From positions 1-37,874 of the forward strand of contig SSFP01000136.1 of NCBI GenBank assembly GCA_008015455.1: 37,874 bases of DNA, given 5' to 3'. Position 1 is the first letter of the stretch; every line of letters starts with the position of its first letter. The notes below the pieces were generated by a model. It searched no databases and had not been told where the DNA came from. It saw only the letters and a program-made list of their open reading frames with translations. Positions 1 to 9,300 of the stretch are shown piece by piece. This stretch comes from Polynucleobacter sp. (GTDB lineage: Bacteria; Pseudomonadota; Gammaproteobacteria; Burkholderiales; Burkholderiaceae). Position numbers and translations under genes: made by a program.

Positions 1-890
1 ACGTTATACGGAGCTGTGATGACTGCCATATCTTCCATCGGCACCAAATGACTTTCGCCACCAATAAATACCTGAACACCTTCTGCTCTTGAAGAAACAT
101 CTAACAACTGCAACAAACTTGTTTTTTCTTCAAACATGCCAAAGAGCTGTTTGAGTTTATCCATATCAGATGAAAGGTCGCCTACATTCAGTAAGCGACG
201 CTCACCGGAGATCACCATGCCAGCATCAGTATCTGCCGTCTCTGTGCCGGCTTTTAAAGCAGCCTCCATCAGAGTAGCAATACCAGAACGCAGACCTTCT
301 AACTCCAGACGTAAGCGCTCTTTCACCTCAAAGAAGCTCAAACCAGCAAAGTGGCTGTTTAAGTAGTTGGCGGCTTCTATTAATTCATTCGAACTATAGT
401 CACGCTCCGTCAAAATAATTCTGTTTTGCACATCACCATCTGGGGTAACTAGGATCAAGAGAATTCTTTTTTCAGACAGGCGTAAAAATTCGATTTGCTT
501 AAATAGCTCGGAGCGTCTGGGGGTTAATACCACTCCAGCAAAATTAGAAAGATTCGATAAAACCTGGGCTGCCGCGGTGACAACTCTTTGAGGCGCATCG
601 GCTTGAATCGCATCTTGAGCCTCATGAGCCATGACTTCCTCAATGGGCTTGACGGTTAGCATCGTATCTACAAATAAACGATAGCCCTTAGGGGTTGGAA
701 TACGACCCGCTGATGTGTGCGGACTTGCTACAAAGCCCATCTCCTCCAGATCAGCCATCACATTACGGATCGTCGCAGCAGATAAATCTAAGCCTGAGAA
801 CTTGGATAAAGCACGTGACCCTACCGGCTGACCATCAGCAATATAGTGCTCAATCAGAGTTTTTAAGAGGCTTTTAGAACGATCATCCAT
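1..890 (-). CDS. hrcA: Heat-inducible transcription repressor HrcA (partial, C-terminus beyond window)
   Basis: Reading the minus strand from an ATG at 890 gives an open frame to the window edge, about 296 codons, starting [20 protein letters not shown]. An in-frame TAA lies two codons upstream, so this start is firm. The N-terminal winged-helix segment contains [10 protein letters not shown] and [16 protein letters not shown], followed by [11 protein letters not shown], all hallmarks of HrcA. In the family, HrcA binds CIRCE operators and represses groESL and dnaK, with folding assisted by GroEL. The family is about 340 residues, so roughly 40 C-terminal residues are missing. No CIRCE motif (TTAGCACTC-N9-GAGTGCTAA) is visible near the gene. 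It is divergent from nadK, a pairing common in betaproteobacteria. Confidence 0.95.
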   Translation of the reverse strand, partial: MDDRSKSLLKTLIEHYIADGQPVGSRALSKFSGLDLSAATIRNVMADLEEMGFVASPHTSAGRIPTPKGYRLFVDTMLTVKPIEEVMAHEAQDAIQADAPQRVVTAAAQVLSNLSNFAGVVLTPRRSELFKQIEFLRLSEKRILLILVTPDGDVQNRIILTERDYSSNELIEAANYLNSHFAGLSFFEVKERLRLELEGLRSGIATLMEAALKAGTETADTDAGMVISGERRLLNVGDLSSDMDKLKQLFGMFEEKTSLLQLLDVSSRAEGVQVFIGGESHLVPMEDMAVITAPYN

Positions 891-899
891 GATTTAGTA

Positions 900-928
900 A
901 TTGTAGGGCTATTAGGGCTATGGTTTAA
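900..928 (-). promoter_or_regulatory. Predicted hrcA promoter
   Basis: On the minus strand, TTAAAC (928-923) and TACAAT (905-900) are separated by 17 bp. The -10 matches consensus at 5 of 6 positions; the -35 is weak. Predicted +1 is near 893, leaving only about three bases before the hrcA ATG at 890, and no Shine-Dalgarno sequence fits there. The two elements coincide with those of the opposing nadK promoter. Confidence 0.45.
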
Positions 929-929
929 T
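901..929 (+). promoter_or_regulatory. Predicted nadK-recN promoter, extended -10
   Basis: TTGTAG (901-906) and TTTAAT (924-929) are spaced by 17 bp, with TG at 921-922 giving an extended -10 form (TGn). Predicted +1 falls at 936, one base before the nadK ATG at 937. No Shine-Dalgarno sequence precedes that ATG, which fits a leaderless message. The elements overlap the oppositely directed hrcA promoter. Confidence 0.45.
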
Positions 930-936
930 CAACATC

Positions 937-1842
937 ATGTCAAATCTTAAGACAAAAAACGCCGATTGCCATTTTAAGAAGATTGCCCTGGTTGGAAAAT
1001 ACCAGGCGGATGGCTTTTCGGACATGCTCAGCAAGCTTGCCAAGACTTTAGAGTCATTGGGGCATGAGGTCTTTTTAGAGTCAGAAACAGCCATTCATAC
1101 AGCCGTTAAGGGTTGGCCTAGCGTCAAAACAAGTGATTTTGGCCAACAAATCGATTTAGTGATTGTTTTAGGTGGTGATGGCACGATGCTAGGTGTCGCC
1201 CGCCAAATTGCAGGACAAGATGTCCCTCTTATTGGTATCAATATGGGCACATTGGGCTATATGACAGATATTCCACTTCTAGAAGTGGATTCAGTCTTGG
1301 GCGAAATGCTCAAAGGTCACTTTACTGAAGATGTTCGCTATCTATTAGAAGCTGAGGTGATTCGCGATCAAAAAGTGATTGGCACTGGACTAGCGCTCAA
1401 TGATGTGGTGGTGAATCGTTCTGGGGTTTCAGGCATGCTAGAACTCACTGTTCATGTCAATGAGCAGTTTATGTATAACCAGCGCTCTGATGGTTTGATT
1501 GTGGCTACACCAACAGGCTCCACTGCCTACGCAATGGCTGCTGGCGGACCGATTCTCCATCCTTCAGTGGCGGGCGTTGTTTTGGCGCCGATTGCTCCAC
1601 ACTCACTATCCAATCGCCCAATTGTTTTATCAAGTGATAGTCACATTTCTATCGAGCTGATTGGCGGCAAGGATGTGAGCGTCAACTTCGACATGCAATC
1701 ACTCACTCATTTACAAATTGGCGATCAAATCAAGATTTATCGCTCACAAAAAACAGTCACACTACTTCATCCAATTGATCACAGCGCTTACAAAGCACTG
1801 AGACAGAAATTACATTGGAATGAATATCCATCCTCGTTCTAA
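937..1842 (+). CDS. nadK: NAD kinase (ATP/polyphosphate-NAD kinase)
   Basis: A 301-residue cytosolic NAD kinase that phosphorylates NAD to NADP using ATP. The signature GGDGT is at residues 79-83, with D81 the expected catalytic aspartate. The second conserved block NDVVVNR is at about 155-161, and the NAD-binding TPTGSTAY is at about 191-198. Length matches the bacterial family (about 290-305). The ATG at 937 is the first usable start, because an upstream ATG runs straight into a stop. It is two bases upstream of recN, so the two are surely cotranscribed. With pntAA-AB-B at the far end of this window it forms part of NADP(H) supply. No unusual residues were noticed. Confidence 0.96.
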   Translation: MSNLKTKNADCHFKKIALVGKYQADGFSDMLSKLAKTLESLGHEVFLESETAIHTAVKGWPSVKTSDFGQQIDLVIVLGGDGTMLGVARQIAGQDVPLIGINMGTLGYMTDIPLLEVDSVLGEMLKGHFTEDVRYLLEAEVIRDQKVIGTGLALNDVVVNRSGVSGMLELTVHVNEQFMYNQRSDGLIVATPTGSTAYAMAAGGPILHPSVAGVVLAPIAPHSLSNRPIVLSSDSHISIELIGGKDVSVNFDMQSLTHLQIGDQIKIYRSQKTVTLLHPIDHSAYKALRQKLHWNEYPSSF

Positions 1843-1844
1843 GC

Positions 1845-3512
1845 ATGTTACGTAGCCTGAATATTCGTGACTTTGTCATTGTGGACAATCTAGATATTGA
1901 TCTAGAAAAAGGCTTTACTGTACTCACAGGCGAAACAGGTGCTGGCAAATCCATCTTGTTAGATGCGCTTGCTTTAGTTTTAGGCGAAAGAGCCGATGCC
2001 AGCCAAATCAGAGAAGGTAAAAATAAAGCTGAGATTGCCGCTATCTTCTCTTTAGAAGAACCCCTTCAATCGGTGATTAATGCTTGGTTAGAAGAGCAGG
2101 GTTTTGTCACTGAAGATGATGGTGCAACACTCATCCTCAAAAGAGTGATTGATAACTCTGGACGAAGCAAGGCATTTATCAACGGCGGCACGGCAACACT
2201 CAATCAAGCAAAAGATATTGGCGCTTATTTAGTCGATATCCATGGACAGCATGCTCATCAGTTGCTTTTAAAAACTGGTGCGCAACGCGACCTATTGGAT
2301 AACCAAGCCCATTTGCAAGAACAAGTTGCCGAAGTAAAAAAACTTTATCAACACTGGCAAACGGCCAAAAAACAATTGGAACTTGCGATTCATGCGGGCG
2401 AGAGTTTGCAAAAAGAACAAGAGCGTCTTACTTGGCAATTAGAAGAACTTGATGCACTTGCCCCTAAAGCGGGTGAATGGGCTGAAGTAGAAGCAGAACA
2501 TTCTCGTTTAGCGAATGCTGCACGCCTAATTGAGGGCTCGCAAAATGCCATTAGCTTATTGCAAGAACAAGAAGGACATGCGGAAGAATTGCTTGCTAAA
2601 GCCTTCAATGAAATTGAAGATTTAGCGAAACTTGACTCTCATCTTGAAGATGCAAAAATTGCTATTGAGTCAGCTCAAATTCAGTTGAGCGAAGCCACTC
2701 ACAGTTTAAATCGCTACCTTCAAAAAATTGATGTTGACCCTGAAAGACTTCAAGAAGTTGAAGAGCGCCTAAAAGAATTACATAGTGCGGCGAAAAAATT
2801 CAAATGCACTCCAGACAATCTTCCTCAAACTTGGGAAGAAATTCGTGAAAAAGTTCATGCAATTCGGGACTCTCAAGATTTAGCAGCACTTGAAAAGAAT
2901 CTACAAACCACTGAAGCCGCTTACCGCAAAGAGGCTAAGCTCTTAAGTCAAGCTAGAGCAAAAGCAGCTAAGGTACTTGAGAAGGCAGTGACTGATGCGA
3001 TGCAAGACTTATCGATGGCTGGCGGCTCCTTCAGCATTCAACTCGAGAGCTTGCCTGATGGCGGTCCTTATGGACTTGAACAAATTGAATTTTTAGTAGC
3101 AGGTCATCCTGGTGTGACGCCTAAACCTCTTGCAAAAGTAGCATCTGGTGGCGAACTCGCCAGGATTAGTTTGGCTATCAGTGTGATCACTTCCGAGGCT
3201 AGCCAAATTCCTACCTTGATATTTGACGAGGTTGATTCAGGCATCGGCGGAGCAGTTGCGGAAACAGTGGGTAAACGTCTGAAAGAACTGGGGCAAGCTC
3301 ATCAAGTCTTGTGCGTTACTCATTTAGCTCAGGTTGCCGCACAAGGTCATCAACACTGGAAAGTGTCTAAACATAGTGAGTCAAATTCAACGATCTCTCA
3401 AATCAATAGCCTCACTCGTCAAGAACGAGTGGAAGAAGTTGCTCGCATGTTAGGCGGCGCGGAAATTACAGATACCACCCGCCGTCATGCGCGAGAGTTA
3501 CTTGGCGCGTAA
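1845..3512 (+). CDS. recN: DNA repair protein RecN
   Basis: A 555-residue SMC-like ATPase acting in double-strand break repair with RecA. The Walker A motif GETGAGKS is at residues 29-36. The ABC signature SGGE lies at about 434-437, and Walker B with the catalytic glutamate (IFDEVDSG, D461 E462) follows. The middle third is rich in Glu, Lys, Gln and Leu, as expected for the RecN coiled coil. Length agrees with the family (about 550). It follows nadK after two bases. Its last 15 bases overlap the 3' end of glnE on the opposite strand (3498-3512), so neither gene has a private terminator there. No SOS box was recognised upstream of the nadK-recN unit. Confidence 0.96.
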   Translation: MLRSLNIRDFVIVDNLDIDLEKGFTVLTGETGAGKSILLDALALVLGERADASQIREGKNKAEIAAIFSLEEPLQSVINAWLEEQGFVTEDDGATLILKRVIDNSGRSKAFINGGTATLNQAKDIGAYLVDIHGQHAHQLLLKTGAQRDLLDNQAHLQEQVAEVKKLYQHWQTAKKQLELAIHAGESLQKEQERLTWQLEELDALAPKAGEWAEVEAEHSRLANAARLIEGSQNAISLLQEQEGHAEELLAKAFNEIEDLAKLDSHLEDAKIAIESAQIQLSEATHSLNRYLQKIDVDPERLQEVEERLKELHSAAKKFKCTPDNLPQTWEEIREKVHAIRDSQDLAALEKNLQTTEAAYRKEAKLLSQARAKAAKVLEKAVTDAMQDLSMAGGSFSIQLESLPDGGPYGLEQIEFLVAGHPGVTPKPLAKVASGGELARISLAISVITSEASQIPTLIFDEVDSGIGGAVAETVGKRLKELGQAHQVLCVTHLAQVAAQGHQHWKVSKHSESNSTISQINSLTRQERVEEVARMLGGAEITDTTRRHARELLGA

Positions 3513-6305
3513 AACCTGACCCCATAAATCAGTCACAGCCGATCTCGCAGTGATTAAGGCTTCATCCATTTTTTCCGGACTGATACGAGTCTTATCTGCG
3601 CCATCCAAACGAATGCGATGTTGGTGCTCACGATACACGCGATAGGCATTAGCCACATCGGTAGCCAATCCCTCAGGGATCAAACCTTCCTTAGCAGCTA
3701 AACCCAATAAAGCGATATTGCCTAAATTTCCTAGCAGGCTAGGGTACTCGTGACTAAAGCGCAGAACAAGATATTGAACAATGAATTCAATATCTACCAT
3801 ACCGCCCGCATCATGCTTGATATCAAACTGACCAGAATCGTTAGGATGCCCCTCGCTAACCTTGGCTCGCATTAACAAGATCTCTTCTTTGAGGGTTTTC
3901 TCATCCCTCTTTTGCGCTAAGACCTCGGCTCTAATTTGTTCAAATTGCTCACCGATCTTAAGATCACCTGCGCAAAAACGCGCCCGAGTTAATGCCTGAT
4001 GCTCCCAGACCCAAGCTGCGTTATCACTCTGACGCAATTGATAGCGTTTAAATGAGTCAATACTGGTAACCAATAATCCTGCGGCACCATTAGGGCGTAA
4101 TCGAGTATCAATTTCAAACAAGATGCCTGCAGAAGTTGCTGTTGTCAGCCAAGCAATTAAACGTCTGGCAAACATGGCATAGCGCTCAGTTGCATCCTGA
4201 TCTGAATCTGGCGCATCATGTAAGAAGACGATGTCTAAATCAGAGGCATAACCCAGTTCTTTACCACCCAATTTGCCATATGCAATCACAGCAAAGGAGG
4301 GTGGCACAACAGCACTCAAACCATACTTCTTAGCAACAATCGGCCAGACTCTCTCTAGCGTAACTCCCAGTATTAAATCTGCCAAAGCTGATAAACGATC
4401 ACTAACCTTCTCAATAGCGAGAGGCTGTTCACGACCAATTCCTAATTCTGCTAATAGCGTCAAGAATGTCTCGGTGTGATGAACTTGACGCAAGATATCC
4501 ATCGATTGCTCTGAGGGATCGCCCTGCTCAGCAGCGTCATCTAACAAAAGATTGATTTCAGCTTTTAACTTCGTCCAATAAACCGAAGGATGATCTTCTG
4601 GCGAATACTGCCCCTGACCAGTTAATAAATCATCCAGTAAATGAGGATGCTTAATCAAATAATCAGAACCCCATTTCGAAGCAGCAATTAAAGCCACCAA
4701 ATGATCAAGAATATGAGGATATTCTGAAAGCAAAGCTAAATAAGAGGCTCTTCTGGAAATTGAATCCAATAAGTTCATCATGCGAACCATCACCTCATCA
4801 GATTTTTCTGACTCCCAGCTCTGGGCATGAATGTAATTAGCCGCACTAGCCATTAATTGAACAAATCTTCTTCTTGAGGTGTCACTCAATGATCTCTGGC
4901 GAGCACTTCCCCGCCATGCGCCCCACATCTCATTTAACTGAGCCCACTCAGCAGGCGGCGCCCACACACTTGCCTGCTCTTCTTGAACCTCAGCCTCTGC
5001 ACTATGTTTTTGCAAAACAAAGGCATTACCAAAAAGTGCGGCAACACAAGACCGATGATTCGCTAACGACTCTCTAAACTCATCTAAATTGGCATGCCCC
5101 ATCGCTTTAGCAATTCTTGCCTGAGATACATCATCAGCAGGCAAATAATGCGTTTGAGCATCTTCCCAGTACTGCAAGCGGTGCTCTAACTTTCTCAGAT
5201 AAAGATACGCATGACTTAAGCAGTCCAAATCATGAGCAGAAATTAATTGACGCTCATGAACTGCAGCCAGAACTTCCAGCGTTGGGCGAATACGCAAACC
5301 AGGATCTTGCCCACCGCGCACCAATTGGAACATTTGAGCCATAAATTCAATTTCACGAATTCCGCCACGACCCAATTTGATATCAGCCGCTCGCTCAGGA
5401 TGAGAATGCGTTCTCTTGTCTGCCTCTTGCTGAATTTGGGCATGCAACTCACGAATCGCTGCAATCACTCCAAAATCCAAATACCTTCGATAAACAAAAG
5501 GTCGAACTAAATCCTGCAAACCTTTTAAAGATTGGTTGTAAGCAGGCATCCCTTCTATGGGGTAAATCATTCTGCCCTTGATCCAAGCATAGCGCTCCCA
5601 CTCGCGACCCTGCACACTAAAGTACTCCTCAAGCATCCCAAGGCTACAAACTAACGGGCCTGAATCTCCATTAGGTCTTAAACGCATATCCACTCTAAAG
5701 ACAAAGCCCTCAGGCTTCACTTCGCTTAAAAGTGCAATTAGTTTTTTACCCAACCTGGCATACCACTCATGGTGAGAAATACTCTTCATACCGCCTTGAG
5801 TGTCTCCCTCATCTTCATAGAGAAATACCAAGTCAATATCTGATGAAACATTGAGCTCTCGACCACCAAGCTTACCCATGCCAACGACGATCAAAGGCAT
5901 CAATTGCCCCTGAGCATCCAAAGGTTCGCCGACAAGCTCCCTCATATCGCGTCTTAAAGCCTCAATACCGATAGCCACGACTTTTTCAGCAAACAAAGTC
6001 ATGGCTTGAGTCACTTCTGGCACACCTGCATCACCACTGAGATCTCTGAGGGCCAAAAGCAACATCAGACGCTGCCTAGATAAACGAAGTTGCGCCCCTA
6101 GCTCCTCCAGTTGAATCGTCGAAGCCTTGAACAATTGATTCACTGGCGCCAATATTTCATCAATATGGGCGCTATCGACATACCTGTCCTGCCCTGCCAA
6201 AAGACCATCCATCCACTGGGGTTGAGCGCTTAACCAACGGGTTGCATAGGCGGAGTGCTCCAAAAGAGCCGTAATTTTCTTGTTTTCAGAGGTCATAGGT
6301 ATCAT
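3498..6305 (-). CDS. glnE: Bifunctional glutamine synthetase adenylyltransferase/adenylyl-removing enzyme
   Basis: A 935-residue GlnE that adds and removes AMP on glutamine synthetase in response to PII and glutamine. It carries two nucleotidyltransferase domains. The N-terminal one (deadenylylation in characterised GlnE) has GMGKLGGREL with aspartates D156 and D158. The C-terminal one (adenylylation) has AYGKLGGKEL with D689 and D691. Both metal-binding pairs are intact, so both activities should be present. Length matches the family (about 930-950). The start is ATG at 6305; a second ATG three codons later (MTSENKK) is equally possible, and neither has a clear ribosome site. It diverges from the yhdP-like gene with a 44-bp gap and overlaps recN by 15 bp at its 3' end. 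Confidence 0.95.
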   Translation of the reverse strand: MIPMTSENKKITALLEHSAYATRWLSAQPQWMDGLLAGQDRYVDSAHIDEILAPVNQLFKASTIQLEELGAQLRLSRQRLMLLLALRDLSGDAGVPEVTQAMTLFAEKVVAIGIEALRRDMRELVGEPLDAQGQLMPLIVVGMGKLGGRELNVSSDIDLVFLYEDEGDTQGGMKSISHHEWYARLGKKLIALLSEVKPEGFVFRVDMRLRPNGDSGPLVCSLGMLEEYFSVQGREWERYAWIKGRMIYPIEGMPAYNQSLKGLQDLVRPFVYRRYLDFGVIAAIRELHAQIQQEADKRTHSHPERAADIKLGRGGIREIEFMAQMFQLVRGGQDPGLRIRPTLEVLAAVHERQLISAHDLDCLSHAYLYLRKLEHRLQYWEDAQTHYLPADDVSQARIAKAMGHANLDEFRESLANHRSCVAALFGNAFVLQKHSAEAEVQEEQASVWAPPAEWAQLNEMWGAWRGSARQRSLSDTSRRRFVQLMASAANYIHAQSWESEKSDEVMVRMMNLLDSISRRASYLALLSEYPHILDHLVALIAASKWGSDYLIKHPHLLDDLLTGQGQYSPEDHPSVYWTKLKAEINLLLDDAAEQGDPSEQSMDILRQVHHTETFLTLLAELGIGREQPLAIEKVSDRLSALADLILGVTLERVWPIVAKKYGLSAVVPPSFAVIAYGKLGGKELGYASDLDIVFLHDAPDSDQDATERYAMFARRLIAWLTTATSAGILFEIDTRLRPNGAAGLLVTSIDSFKRYQLRQSDNAAWVWEHQALTRARFCAGDLKIGEQFEQIRAEVLAQKRDEKTLKEEILLMRAKVSEGHPNDSGQFDIKHDAGGMVDIEFIVQYLVLRFSHEYPSLLGNLGNIALLGLAAKEGLIPEGLATDVANAYRVYREHQHRIRLDGADKTRISPEKMDEALITARSAVTDLWGQVLRAK

Positions 6306-6349
6306 GTTATCGCTATCAATACCCGTTCGGCTACAGCATAATTATAAAA

Positions 6350-9300
6350 ATGTCCTGGATATATATTTCGACCGCCTTAGATAAGCTTCGCCAACTGGAA
6401 GTTGATGAAGCGACTTGGGCTATCTGGAAAAAAAGAATCCTCTGGCTAGGTGCTTTAGGCGTACTGGTAACGATCGCTATCCACCTAGCTGTTCGCTTTT
6501 ATTTTTGGCCCATGGTGGAACAAAATAAAACGCAATTTGAGAGCATCATTAGCCGCACAATTGGCGCTGAATTACGCATCGAAGAAATTAAGACTGATTG
6601 GGAAGTTTTTTGGCCTGCTTTTAAGATCAAAAATATCACCATTCATGATGCTAAAGATCCCAACAAAACACCTTTATTAACTATCCCAGAAGTTTCTGGC
6701 AATGTCTCATGGGAAACCCTTTGGGAAATGCAACCCCATTTTCATAACGTCAAATTTGAAAATGCTCGCCTTCATGTCAAACGAGATGCCAAAGGTCACT
6801 GGGATGTTGCAGGTATTCGCCTTGATAAAAACTCTGCGGGATTTGCTGTTGGCAATTGGATTTTTGATCAAGATAGCATGCAAGTGAATCAAGCTGAAAT
6901 TATTTGGTTAGATCAATTGCAGCAATCTACTGAGCATCGCATTCAAATTGATTCTTTAGATCTAAAAAATCAGTGGTTCAAGCATCAAATCAGTCTAAAG
7001 ATTCGCAGCCCATGGCAAAAAGATACTGCTACTGTAGAAGCACAATTTAGACACAATACTTTTGGCAATGCCGGCAATTGGCAAGATTGGAATGGTCAGA
7101 TCAAGTGGGCGATCCAAGATCTTGATTTAAGAAAATTAAATACCACGATCGGTACCAAAATAAAAATCATCGATGGTTTAGTCACAAGCCAAGGTAAGAC
7201 CTATCTTAATAGCGGTATGGCTGATGGTGGCGAAACAAATCTAGAGTTCAATGATTTGCACTTTGAGTGGGATCGCCTTGGTCAACCACTGAAAATCATG
7301 CACTTACAGGCGCAAATTTTGCAAGAAACTTATGGCAGCAAAATGTCCATCAGCGCCCCCAAACTCAATTGGCAAGTGGACAAAAAAACGCCTCAACAAG
7401 AACTTAATGACTTAAGTTTTTATTGGAAGGCTGCTCCCAGCATCCAATCTGTTGAGCATGCAGGCATTAAGGCTAGCAAAATTAATATTGCACTCTTAGA
7501 GCAACTAGCCAAACAGTTCCCTTTACCCAAAGACATTCAAAACTTCATCAACAACTATCGGACATCTGGTGAGTTAGAGGATTTAGATATCAACTGGACG
7601 GCACAAGCATCTCGTCTCCCCTTCAACATTAGCATTCCAGGCTTTAATGAGTCCCACTACAAAGTGGCGTTCAATTTTCACGATCTTTTCTTGCAACCAA
7701 GCAAAGTGAATGAATGGTCGATTGCTAACTTTTCTGGAAAACTATTCGCCACTGAACTGGGCGGTGAAGTAACTATTGATAATCAAACCAGCTCTGTAGT
7801 TTTACCGAAAATTCTTGAGAACGACCAACTTGAATTCAATCGAGCCAAAGGCATTATTAAATGGGTCAAACAAGACTCATCTTGGAACTATGAGTTTAAG
7901 AATATGTCTGTTCTCAACAATGACCTTGAGCTGAATTTTGACGCCAAGTATCAGTCAAGCTCTATAAAGTCTGAAGAGCAACTGACTATAAAAGCAGATA
8001 TCGAAAAAGCCAAAGTTGCAAACATCACAAGATACTTCCCTTTAGCCATGTCTAAAGATGCACGCATTTACATCAATGGCGCTTTAAAGTCAGGGCAGGT
8101 TAAAAACGCAAAGCTTCACATCAGCGGATCACCCAACCACATCCCCTTCAATACAAAGCATCCTGGCATCTTCCAATTACAAATACCTATTGAGAATGTG
8201 GAATACCACCCTGCTTCTGCAAATATGCAGACGAAAGGACGTTGGTCACCCTTCTCCAAAGTTAACGGCACCATCTCGATGAATGGGCCTGAACTCATCA
8301 TCGACTTTAATGATGCTTTATTTGAAAGCGTCCAACTAAGCAGCATCAAAGGCATCATTCAAGATGTCACCAGCCGCAAGGCAGTTTTAAAAATCAATGG
8401 TCAGGCTTCTGGTCTCAGCCAAGACTTACTCAACTACTACTTGATGAGCCCCTCAGGACAGAGTTTGAAATCTCTATCTGAGCGTTTAGAAATCGTTGGA
8501 TCATCTCGATTAAACATCCACCTTGAAATGCCATTAGCGGATGTCAATAAAACATCCATCAAAGGTGAAGTTTCACTCACTAATAACACAGTCAATTTTG
8601 ACAAAAAAATAGAAGCTAAAGAAATCACCGGAGATATTTTGTTCTCCGAAGACAGCATCAGCGCCAAGAACCTCAAAGCGCAATTGTTGGGTGGGGATAT
8701 TTTGATTAGCAACCCCAGCTCATTACCATGGTCAGAGCAGCCTGGCATGAAGGTCAAAGGTCATATAGATATCCAACAACTTATCCAGGCACTCAATACT
8801 TCAACGAGTGACGAGAGCCTAAAACCCATACTTAATCAATTTGATGGCACGGTTAACTACGACGGCAAATTACTGATCACATCAGGTGGCTACAAACTTG
8901 ATCTAGGTATTCAACTGCAACAACTTAGCTCCAATTTCCCAGCGCCATTTAATAAGAAAAAGGGTGATAAGTTAAGCGGCGAGTTCCATCTCAGTCAATC
9001 AAATAATGATGGTGGTCAAGAACACATTGGACAAATCAAGCTGGGTAAATTAATTGATAGCGTTTTTGCAGTTCATCCTAAAAATGGTATGAGAGCTGGT
9101 TGGGGTGTTAATACCGCTGGCAAACTTCCTGAAAAAGGAATGAGCGCTAACATTTACCTCGATCAGCTCAATATCGATGAATGGGAAAAGTGGCTTGGCA
9201 AAAATCTTCCTGAAGATACTAAATCCAGCAAAACAAAAACGACACCTTTCATCACCAGTTTTAATGCCCAAATCGGCAAGTTAAGAGTTGCTGATAAAAA

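Noticed and set aside
136-366. Plus-strand open frame within hrcA
   Set aside because: The opposite strand encodes clear HrcA sequence across the same bases.
8116-8757. Two minus-strand open frames of 80 and 106 codons inside the yhdP-like gene
   Set aside because: They lie antisense to a long intact frame and show no recognisable domain.
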